A stretch of 64,000 nucleotides of DNA. Origin: Candidatus Woesearchaeota archaeon (GTDB taxonomy: Archaea; Nanobdellota; Nanobdellia; Woesearchaeales; GW2011-AR4). Shown here piece by piece: positions 14,924-22,023 of the stretch (position 1 is the stretch's first letter; each line of letters opens with the position of its first letter). Where the stretch lies: assembly GCA_016185755.1 (NCBI GenBank), contig JACPMX010000015.1, positions 1-64,000 of the forward strand, written 5' to 3'. The notes below the pieces were generated by a model. It did no database searches, was not told where the DNA came from, and was given only the letters and a program-made list of their open reading frames with translations. A program made the translations under genes and the position numbers.

Positions 14924-17341
14924 ATGGAGCTGCCTAAAAACTATGATGCAAAAGAAGCCGAGCCCAGATTGGTGGAATTCTGGGAAAAGGAACGTGTGTT
15001 TGCATTTAACCCTGAAAGCAAGGCTGAAATATTCTCGATAGATACTCCTCCGCCTACCGTAAGCGGAAAGATGCATATAGGCCATTCATTCTCATATTCC
15101 CAGCAGGATTTTGTCGCAAGATTCCAGAGAATGCTTGGAAAGAATATTTTCTACCCTTTTGGCGTGGATGATAACGGCCTTGCAACAGAAAGGATGATTG
15201 AAAAGATGAAAAATGTCAGGGGGCAATTCATGGCAAGGCAGGAATTTGTCAAGCTCTGCTATCTTACAGTTGAGGAGTTAAGGGACGATTTTGTTTATGA
15301 CTGGAAGCGCCTTGGGACAAGCGCTGATTTCAATATATTCTATTCAACAATAAATAGGCACTCCCAAAAAATATCTCAGAAAAGCTTCATTGATCTATAC
15401 AGGATGAAAAGATGCTACAGGAAAGAAGGCCCCACAATCTGGTGCCCTGAATGCCAGACTGCAATTGCACAGGTTGAGATGAGGGATGAGGAAAAAACCA
15501 CTAATCTGGTTTATATCGAGGCTAAGACGGAAAAAGGGGAGCCGCTTGTGTTCGCAACAACAAGGCCGGAATTGTACCCGTCATGCGTTGGCATGTCAGT
15601 AAATCCAAATGACGAAAGGTACAGGAAGTACATCGGCCAAAAAGTCATAATGCCGCTGACGAATGCAAAAATAGAGCTAACAACGGATGAGATGATTGAC
15701 CCCACTTTCGGAACAGGCGTTGTTTACTTCTGCAGTTCTGGTGACGCTCAATTCCTCGACTGGGAAACAAGGCACACAATTCAAAACAAGATTTACATCC
15801 TAAATTTTGACGGCACCATGAATGAAAAGGCCGGGCAATACAAGGGCCTGACGATTGCGGAAACAAGAAAAAAAATAGTCGAGGATTTAAGCAAACTGGG
15901 GGCAATCAAGAAAACAGAGCCGCTAAAGCACTCAGTCAATGTCCACGAAAGATGCGGGACAACTGTCGAGTACATGGTTTCCAGGCAATGGTACATAAAA
16001 TACCTTGACCTGAAGGATGATTTCATAAAATACGGCAGAAAAATAAAATGGTATCCGGAGCATATGCGGGCAAGGTACGAAAACTGGATAAAAGGGCTGA
16101 AATGGGATTGGAACATATCAAGGCAAAGGCATTTTGGAATACCAATTCCTGTTTGGTACTGCAAGAAATGCAGTGAAATTGTTGTTGCAGATGAAAAGCA
16201 ATTGCCGGTTGATCCTTTAGTTGACAAGCCGTTGCACAAGTGCAAATGCGGCTCCAATGAATTCATTGGCGAAAAAGATGTTCTTGACACATGGGCAACC
16301 TCTTCCTTGACCCCGGACATTGCAATCGGGCTGTTTGACAAGAAACTGCAAAAAAAGCTGCATCCGATGAGCCTAAGGCCCCAGGCCCACGACATAATCA
16401 CATTCTGGCTTTTCAACACTGTTGTAAAGAGTTATTTCCACCATAAGGAAATCCCCTGGAGTAATGTTATGATTTCAGGCTGGGCCCTCGATCCTCATGG
16501 CAAGAAGATGTCAAAGTCAAAAGGAAATGTTGTTGACCCGAGGGAGATGATTTCAAAATATTCGGCTGACTCATTAAGGTTCTGGGCTGCCGGCTCAAGG
16601 CTCGGAGATGACTTGCCGTTCCAGGAGAAAGACCTGGTCACAGGAAGCAAGTTTACTGTCAAAATCTGGAATGCCTCAAAATTTGCATTCATGCACCTTG
16701 CTGACTACGATAGGAAAAAGCCTGCAAAGCTCGAGCTGATGGACATGTGGATTTTGTCAAAGCTGAGCAGGGTTGTAAAGGCGTCAACTGAAAATTTCCT
16801 TAATTACGAGTACTCCCACACAAAGCTTGAGGCAGAAACTTTCTTCTGGCACACTTTCTGCGACAATTACCTTGAGATAATAAAGGACAGATTGTATAAT
16901 GCAGACAAGAGGGGTAAAGAAGCAAGATTATCAGCCCAATACGCGCTGTACAACACCTTGCTTTCTATAATAAAATTGATGGCCCCCATAATGCCGTTTA
17001 TAACAGAGGAGCTTTATCAGCTATATTATAAAAATCATGAGAAGATAAAATCAATCCATATTTCAAAATGGCCTGAAATAAGCATGATTGACGAGCACGC
17101 GGAGCATGTCGGTGATTTTGTTGTCGATGTTGTTGAGTTTGTCAGGAGACAGAAGACAGCAAAACAGGTTTCATTGAAAACCCCTGTCAAGAAGCTTACG
17201 ATAAAGGCAAGCATCGAGGAGAAGGACTTTGATGATGTTGAGGCAGAAATAAAGGCAGCCACCACAGCAGAAAACATTATTTTCGAGCCGATGAGGGGAA
17301 GGGCTCCTGAGAAGAAGCTGGAAATTGAGATTGAGTTTTGA
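14924..17341 (+). CDS. valS: valyl-tRNA synthetase
   Basis: A class Ia synthetase of 805 residues charging tRNA-Val. It has PPTVSGKMHIGHSFSYSQ (HIGH motif), the CP1 editing domain (TTRPELYPSCVGMSVNP), a CxxC pair (CPEC) and a second zinc-like cluster (CKKCSE..., CKCGS), and HGKKMSKSKGNVVDPREM (KMSKS motif). The C-terminal coiled-coil arm of bacterial ValRS is missing, as in compact archaeal enzymes. The TATA-like CATTTAAATAC (14891-14901) places the transcript start at about 14922, so leaderless ATG 14924 (MELPKNYD) is preferred over ATG 14915 or a TTG at 14903. Confidence 0.95.
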   Translation: MELPKNYDAKEAEPRLVEFWEKERVFAFNPESKAEIFSIDTPPPTVSGKMHIGHSFSYSQQDFVARFQRMLGKNIFYPFGVDDNGLATERMIEKMKNVRGQFMARQEFVKLCYLTVEELRDDFVYDWKRLGTSADFNIFYSTINRHSQKISQKSFIDLYRMKRCYRKEGPTIWCPECQTAIAQVEMRDEEKTTNLVYIEAKTEKGEPLVFATTRPELYPSCVGMSVNPNDERYRKYIGQKVIMPLTNAKIELTTDEMIDPTFGTGVVYFCSSGDAQFLDWETRHTIQNKIYILNFDGTMNEKAGQYKGLTIAETRKKIVEDLSKLGAIKKTEPLKHSVNVHERCGTTVEYMVSRQWYIKYLDLKDDFIKYGRKIKWYPEHMRARYENWIKGLKWDWNISRQRHFGIPIPVWYCKKCSEIVVADEKQLPVDPLVDKPLHKCKCGSNEFIGEKDVLDTWATSSLTPDIAIGLFDKKLQKKLHPMSLRPQAHDIITFWLFNTVVKSYFHHKEIPWSNVMISGWALDPHGKKMSKSKGNVVDPREMISKYSADSLRFWAAGSRLGDDLPFQEKDLVTGSKFTVKIWNASKFAFMHLADYDRKKPAKLELMDMWILSKLSRVVKASTENFLNYEYSHTKLEAETFFWHTFCDNYLEIIKDRLYNADKRGKEARLSAQYALYNTLLSIIKLMAPIMPFITEELYQLYYKNHEKIKSIHISKWPEISMIDEHAEHVGDFVVDVVEFVRRQKTAKQVSLKTPVKKLTIKASIEEKDFDDVEAEIKAATTAENIIFEPMRGRAPEKKLEIEIEF

Positions 17342-17405
17342 AATGATAAAGTTTAAATAGAGATAGTCAAAAGTTTGATATACAAAATTTTTTGAGGTGG
17401 GAAAA

Positions 17406-18371
17406 ATGAGCGTACAATTATTTCCTGGAGTTACAGTTTCTGGCAAATACATAATTGAGTATGCCGATGAATTTAAAAGACCTAGTTTAGACCCATTTGA
17501 AATAATCGTGCAAAAAGCAGCAGCTCGATTCTCACGACAATTCGGAATACGACCTTTTGTTGATGACGAAAGAAGTTACTTTACCGCAGTTGAGTTAGCA
17601 AGAAAAGGATGGCAACCAGATAGGGCTGTTGCACTTTTGTTACCCAGTAATCACGGAACAGCAGTTGAAAATGATGTCGGGCAAGCAGGTCATGATGACT
17701 CATTATCAGGACCCATAACACCACAGCATGACTCCAGTAGTTCAAATGGTGATGGGCAAAATGGATATCTAACTAAACCTTCAAGAAATGTTTATGAAAG
17801 AACGGAAGTTAACTCGCATTTTAGAATACCCCTTCATAAGTTAATGTCACATAAAGACCCTAAAAAACCTTTAGGTGATGGCAGAGGTGTTCAATATGGA
17901 GAATTTACTACAATTATTGATGCTAATCGAGCTGCTGATTTACTGTTAAATAGGAGAAAGGCACATTATTATGACTTATCAATTGATAGAAAGTTTGAAG
18001 ATCCATCAGCAAACGATCTTGGTGAGGACGACGAGGGGTTCCCGCTTGAGTTTAAACCAGGTGCATATGTTGCAAATACCTTAACAATTAAAGCAGTTCC
18101 CTATGTTTCTGGACGACAACAAAGAGCATTTGCAAAATTGGTCCAAACCTTAAGAAGTCCTACACAGACTGAAGGAAGGCAAGGAAAACTAATGAAACTA
18201 TATGATGATTTAAAGAGATTTGGGACGAGCTTGATTCCTTCAAGAGATTTGCATAACCAACTAATGGCATCGCTTGAGGCTGCTGTTAATGGAAACCTCA
18301 AAATAGATGTTTACTTAAAAGTGCCAAGTGATGGTAGTCATGTATTTGGATATGGAATTAGGCGAATATAA
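17406..18371 (+). CDS. orphan protein of unknown function
   Basis: A 321-residue soluble protein I do not recognise. Residues 1-85 look alpha/beta (IIEYADEFKRPS...), about 95-130 are a low-complexity Ser/Gly/Asp/His/Gln linker, and about 145-320 form a second domain with HFRIPLHKLMSHKD, an acidic NDLGEDDEGFPLEF loop and a basic helix FAKLVQTLRSPTQTEGR. There is no signal peptide or TM segment. The start is fixed by GAGGTGG seven nt upstream (a GTG inside that motif is an artefact). Base composition is more AT-rich than valS and cysS on either side, suggesting acquisition or a lineage-specific gene. Confidence 0.65.
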   Translation: MSVQLFPGVTVSGKYIIEYADEFKRPSLDPFEIIVQKAAARFSRQFGIRPFVDDERSYFTAVELARKGWQPDRAVALLLPSNHGTAVENDVGQAGHDDSLSGPITPQHDSSSSNGDGQNGYLTKPSRNVYERTEVNSHFRIPLHKLMSHKDPKKPLGDGRGVQYGEFTTIIDANRAADLLLNRRKAHYYDLSIDRKFEDPSANDLGEDDEGFPLEFKPGAYVANTLTIKAVPYVSGRQQRAFAKLVQTLRSPTQTEGRQGKLMKLYDDLKRFGTSLIPSRDLHNQLMASLEAAVNGNLKIDVYLKVPSDGSHVFGYGIRRI

Positions 18372-18375
18372 TTTT

Positions 18376-19776
18376 TTATTTTCCCTTTTTCCACCTAACC
18401 CCGTCTTTAGTGTCCTCAAGAATAATCCCTTTTTCTTTTAATTGATTTCTTATCTCGTCTGCTTTTGCAAAATCCTTTTCCTTCCTGGCTCTTTCCCTTT
18501 CTTCAATCAGTTTTTTCAGTTTCGGGTTTAACCTTTCTTCTTTCTCGACAAGAATTCCAAGTATTTTGTCAATGTCATTCATGAAATTAATTATTTTTTT
18601 TGCACCAGCCTTGCCGATTTTGCCTTCCATCAACAAGGAATTGACTTCCTTGACAAAATCAAAAACATAAGACAATGCGGAGCTTATATTCAAGTCATCG
18701 TCCATTGCACTTTCAAAATCTTTTTTAGTTTTTTGGATTATGTCATTTATTTCTTTATTTTTCAGGTTGTTTTTTGTTTCCCTGAGCTTGATCATGAAAT
18801 CATTCAGCCTCTGAACTGCATTGTCAGCAGCCTTGACAGCTTCTTCAGTGAAATTCAGCTGCACCCTGTAATGAGCGGAAAGCAAAAGATACCTAATCGC
18901 TTTTGGATTATACCCTTTGCCCAACAAGTCCCGGAGCGTAAAGAAGTTTCCCAGTGATTTGGACATTTTCTGCCCGTTCACAAGCAAATGCTCGTTGTGG
19001 AACCAGTAATTCGCGAATTTTTTCTTTGTTGAAGCCTCGCTTTGCGCTATCTCATTCTCATGATGCGGAAATACAAGGTCAATTCCTCCTGCATGAATGT
19101 CAAAATGCTCGCCTAAATACTTCATTGACATTGCGCTGCATTCAATATGCCAGCCAGGCCTTCCGTCCCCAATCTCAGTTTTCCATACAACATTGCCGTC
19201 TTCCTTGTCATAAGCCTTCCACAATGCAAAATCCTTTGCCTCCCCCTTTTCATATGAGTCCTGCTTGACCCTAGCCCCCTCTCTCAATTCTTCTATTTTG
19301 GTATGGGACAGCTTTCCATAATCTTCGTATTTTGAAATGTCATAGTATATACTTCCATCCTCGCTCTTGTATGCAATTTTATCTTTCAGAAGTTTTTTGA
19401 TTATTGCAACCATTTCCTTGACATGCTCTGTCGCCCTTGGGTAAATATCTGCTTTGTCGATATTTAATGTCTCAATATCATCAAAGAAAGCCTTTTCATA
19501 TCTTCCCGTGTATTCATTTAAAGAAATCCCTTCCTTATTGGCTCCTTTTATCGTCTTGTCATCAACATCAGTTATGTTCATGACATGCTTTACTTTATAG
19601 CCTGAATATTTCAAATAACGCTTAAGGATATCACTACAAATGTAAGCCCGGAAGTTGCCGATGTGAGCGAAATCGTAAACCGTCGGGCCGCAAGTGTACA
19701 ATTTGACATTTTTGCCTTTAATTGGCTTAAAGATTTCTTTTTTTCTTGTCAACGTGTTATACAATTGCAATGGCAT
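18376..19776 (-). CDS. cysS: cysteinyl-tRNA synthetase
   Basis: A 466-residue class I synthetase charging tRNA-Cys. It shows the N-terminal YTCGPTVYDFAHIGNFRAYI (zinc Cys and HIGN), the zinc-binding WHIECSAMSMKYLGEHFDIHAGGIDL with HHENEIAQSEA, and KMSKSLGNFFTLRDLL (KMSKS). The C-terminal helical domain (LNDFMIKLRETKNN..., ERARKEKDFAKADEIRNQLKEKGI) is complete and length is standard. It starts 51 nt after the tRNA-Cys gene on the same strand, placing the enzyme next to its own substrate. Confidence 0.96.
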   Translation of the reverse strand: MPLQLYNTLTRKKEIFKPIKGKNVKLYTCGPTVYDFAHIGNFRAYICSDILKRYLKYSGYKVKHVMNITDVDDKTIKGANKEGISLNEYTGRYEKAFFDDIETLNIDKADIYPRATEHVKEMVAIIKKLLKDKIAYKSEDGSIYYDISKYEDYGKLSHTKIEELREGARVKQDSYEKGEAKDFALWKAYDKEDGNVVWKTEIGDGRPGWHIECSAMSMKYLGEHFDIHAGGIDLVFPHHENEIAQSEASTKKKFANYWFHNEHLLVNGQKMSKSLGNFFTLRDLLGKGYNPKAIRYLLLSAHYRVQLNFTEEAVKAADNAVQRLNDFMIKLRETKNNLKNKEINDIIQKTKKDFESAMDDDLNISSALSYVFDFVKEVNSLLMEGKIGKAGAKKIINFMNDIDKILGILVEKEERLNPKLKKLIEERERARKEKDFAKADEIRNQLKEKGIILEDTKDGVRWKKGK

Positions 19777-19826
19777 TTTTATTAGAATTGTTCAGTCAGT
19801 TTTTAATTCTTTTTATTGAAAAAAAG

Positions 19827-19941
19827 AGCGAGGGATGGGATTCGAACCCATGAATAAGCGGGAATTGCGCAGTTCATCGCTTGTAAAAAGCTCATATGGC
19901 TGCTTTGCAGCCGCTCCCCTTAACCGCTTGGGCACCCTCGC
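19827..19941 (-). tRNA. tRNA-Cys(GCA) with a 42-nt intron
   Basis: Exon 1 is 19905-19941, the intron 19863-19904, exon 2 19827-19862; the spliced tRNA is 73 nt. The acceptor GCGAGGG pairs with CCCTCGC, the anticodon arm is AGCGG-CTGCAAC-CCGCT with anticodon GCA, the T arm is ATGGG-TTCGAAT-CCCAT, and the discriminator is U73, the tRNA-Cys identity base. CCA is not encoded. The intron sits at 37/38. Bulges AAA and TTC flank a four-pair helix with one C-A mismatch, a relaxed bulge-helix-bulge for the archaeal splicing endonuclease, extended by GCAG/CTGC inside the intron. T7 follows (19819-19825), a terminator before cysS. Confidence 0.93.
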
Positions 19942-20064
19942 ATCTAGCTAAAACAATGAAACAGAACTAGCAACAAAAATCACATCTATAATAATCTTGC
20001 CTAATCATGAATAGGATAAAACCCCGATGCATATATAAATGTTTATTTTTATTCATTCTTTCCC

Positions 20065-20166
20065 TTATTTGTCCAGGCCGCGGCTGTTGAAGTCTACAGA
20101 TTCCAAGCTCTCAAGGAATTCCTCGAATTCACGGTCCGCAGAGTTTAGTTTTGTCTTTTGTACCAA
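20065..20166 (-). CDS. 33-aa acidic small protein
   Basis: A 33-codon frame from TTG 20166, reading MVQKTKLNSA then FEEFLESLESVDFNSRG. A near-perfect ribosome-binding site GGAGGTG lies 6 nt upstream, which is why I regard it as real although it starts with TTG. The predicted product is one acidic amphipathic helix. It lies in the region upstream of tRNA-Cys, behind a strong TATA box at about 20309-20320. Function unknown. Confidence 0.5.
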   Translation of the reverse strand: MVQKTKLNSADREFEEFLESLESVDFNSRGLDK

Positions 20167-20215
20167 TTTTAACACCTCCGAATTGTTTAGAAAAAAAGTA
20201 TGGTTAAAATCGGCA

Positions 20216-20287
20216 TTAACACATCACATGATAGGCAGGCCTAAAACTATACAGAATGCTAATTCCCGCCCATGTGTTATTTGCCAT
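20216..20287 (-). CDS. possible 23-aa leaderless leader peptide
   Basis: ATG 20287 falls at the predicted transcription start, 27-28 nt downstream of the strong minus-strand TATA box. The frame reads MANNTWAGISILYSFRP and ends VMC, 49 nt before the 33-aa gene. It could be a leader peptide or chance; no homologue recognised. Confidence 0.25.
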   Translation of the reverse strand: MANNTWAGISILYSFRPAYHVMC

Positions 20288-20308
20288 TTCTGGAATGCTT
20301 ATAACAAG

Positions 20309-20320
20309 CTTATATATAAA
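20309..20320 (-). promoter_or_regulatory. strong TATA box
   Basis: On the minus strand GTTTATATATAAG preceded by an A-rich BRE-like CAAAAA. The same promoter core recurs at about 47196-47208 (minus) and, with a different flank, at about 59909-59921 (plus). Confidence 0.55.
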
Positions 20321-20370
20321 CTTTTTGTTTTCATGCCTTTTAGCTGTGCAATTTACTGCATTTGTAGCAT

Positions 20371-21594
20371 TTAGCTTTGCTGTTCCTGGCTCTGCTGGTT
20401 CAGCTCGTTCAGCTGCCTCAATGACTCGCATGACTGCCTGAGGTGCTTGTTGCTTATCTTGTCGCACACAGAATAATCCTTGTTGTCCAGCACGAATGTC
20501 ATGTAGCACGAATCCCTCCTGCTGTCGGTCGATATGTCATTGCAAATGGAATTTTCATTTGTTTCTTTTGCTATAGTGGAATAGCACAGGTCCTTTATTC
20601 TTGGGTTGCTTATTTTCAGGCAAAATTCTTTGCTGCGCTGCACTTCCCCGATGTTGCCTATGCAGGTGTCTTTGAGATCGGGCACTTCAATGCCGTTGCA
20701 CTGCTGCAATGCTTTTGCAGGGTCGACCCTTGCCAGCTCTTTTATATCGTCAAGAGTCTCGCTCGACATCAACAAAGGCGGCTCAGCTTTCTGGCAGTCG
20801 GAGCAGCTTCCTTTTTCCTGCTCTTCGCATATGCTGTTGCCGCAGCAGGGGAATATGGGCTTGTTTATGCACACATCATTCTCTGTTAAATCATCCGTGC
20901 ATGGATTGTTGTCATTGCATTCAATGCTCTGCTTTTCGCATTCTTTGCAGGCTCCGCCGCAGTCAATTTTTTCTTCATCCTGGTTTTTCAGGCCGTCAAA
21001 GCAGGTTTCCTTCTTTGCGAAAGATGCGATTTTCACAGGCAGGGTTGCAACAGCTTTTTTGCCGTCGTATTCCACAATGACTCTCAGGATATAATTGCCC
21101 GGCGCGGTGTCTTTTGGGATCAGCATTGTAGTCTGGGTGGACCCAAAAGTTTCTATAGCCCTTGTCTCTATTTTTTGGGTTATTATCCTGTTAGTGTTAG
21201 GCTCGATAACTTCCTGCTTTATGATTACATCATACCTTTTTGACGAGCCCAGGTTTGACAGTTCCTTGATGAAAGTAATGCTGCTTCCAGGCTCCGCAGT
21301 TGTTGTTATCGGCTCAAGGTTCAGGTCAAGAAGCTCTGACGGGGCTTTAGATGCGCCGAAATAAAAAAATGATGAAACCCCGAGCAATGAAATGAAAATG
21401 AATATAACCACAAGTGCAGTCGTGTGCGACAAATGAATTTCGTGCCTTATGGTTGTCCCGAAGATTGAGCCTATTGCATCATCAATTTCCCTGCCGGAAT
21501 AGCCGTATTTCAGCAAAAAATTCCTTATCGTAGAAGCACTATAACCTTTTTGGGCAAACTCCCTGACATAATCTGCCAAGCTCTTTTTTTGCAT
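20371..21594 (-). CDS. membrane-anchored cysteine-rich surface protein
   Basis: A 407-residue protein. The cytoplasmic N-terminus (MQKKSLADYVREFAQKGYS...) is a short helical domain, followed by one TM segment (about 55-77, ALVVIFIFISLLGVSSFFYF). The extracellular part has an Ig-like beta domain (about 90-205), a Cys/Asp-rich region with DEEKIDCGGACKEC and CNDNNPCTDDL (calcium-binding-like knots), then repeated Cys-pair units of the form C-x-I-x(n)-KDLCY/RDSCY up to the C-terminus. ATG 21594 is preferred to an upstream start. It is divergent from the large surface operon at 21.85 kb and shares its Cys-rich style, so a joint role in the envelope is likely. Confidence 0.7.
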   Translation of the reverse strand: MQKKSLADYVREFAQKGYSASTIRNFLLKYGYSGREIDDAIGSIFGTTIRHEIHLSHTTALVVIFIFISLLGVSSFFYFGASKAPSELLDLNLEPITTTAEPGSSITFIKELSNLGSSKRYDVIIKQEVIEPNTNRIITQKIETRAIETFGSTQTTMLIPKDTAPGNYILRVIVEYDGKKAVATLPVKIASFAKKETCFDGLKNQDEEKIDCGGACKECEKQSIECNDNNPCTDDLTENDVCINKPIFPCCGNSICEEQEKGSCSDCQKAEPPLLMSSETLDDIKELARVDPAKALQQCNGIEVPDLKDTCIGNIGEVQRSKEFCLKISNPRIKDLCYSTIAKETNENSICNDISTDSRRDSCYMTFVLDNKDYSVCDKISNKHLRQSCESLRQLNELNQQSQEQQS

Positions 21595-21679
21595 CAAAAG
21601 TTTTCTTTGATATATCCTATTTAAATGTTGTTGATGTAATTTCAAACATTGGCTTTTTGCACACTGCACTCTTAATATA

Positions 21680-21849
21680 AATACTTTATTTATGCTTTTT
21701 TTAGTATATTTTAAATACTTTTGATGTACTAAATTATTATATTAATACTTTATTTATACTTAATTTAGCATAAAAATCTAAATCTATAATAATAAACTTT
21801 AAATATTAATACTTAAATTAGGCTATATAATGTATATATTAAGGTAAAA
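21680..21849 (+). promoter_or_regulatory. AT-rich operator/promoter region with repeats
   Basis: Two near-identical 27-29 bp units starting AATACTTTATTTAT lie at about 21680-21708 and 21745-21773, with a partial third at 21809-21827. Inverted CTAAATTA (21729-21736) / TAATTTAG (21761-21768) and AGTAT/ATACT arms overlap them. GGCTATATAATG (21821-21832) is a TATA candidate for the ATG at 21850. The ribbon-helix-helix protein encoded immediately downstream is the obvious candidate ligand; binding is inferred. Confidence 0.5.
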
Positions 21850-22023
21850 ATGAGTATCCAAATACGAATTACTGTATCTAAGGAAATAAACAATCTGCTT
21901 GAAAGAGTTTCTAAGAAGCTTGGCAAGAAAAAATCAATGCTTGCCAGGGAGCTGATGGAGCAGAAGATGTACGATTTGGAATTGATACAGAAAGAGCTGA
22001 AGGAAATGGAAAAGGAAAAATGA
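21850..22023 (+). CDS. ribbon-helix-helix DNA-binding protein
   Basis: A 57-residue protein starting MSIQIRITVSKEINNLLERV, with a strand (IQIRITV) followed by two helices, the Arc/MetJ/CopG-type ribbon-helix-helix fold, and a Lys/Glu-rich C-terminal helix. Such proteins are dimeric repressors or antitoxins. Its stop overlaps the next start (ATGA), making it the first gene of the surface operon and its likely regulator, and no toxin is adjacent. Repeats upstream could be its operator. Confidence 0.75.
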   Translation: MSIQIRITVSKEINNLLERVSKKLGKKKSMLARELMEQKMYDLELIQKELKEMEKEK

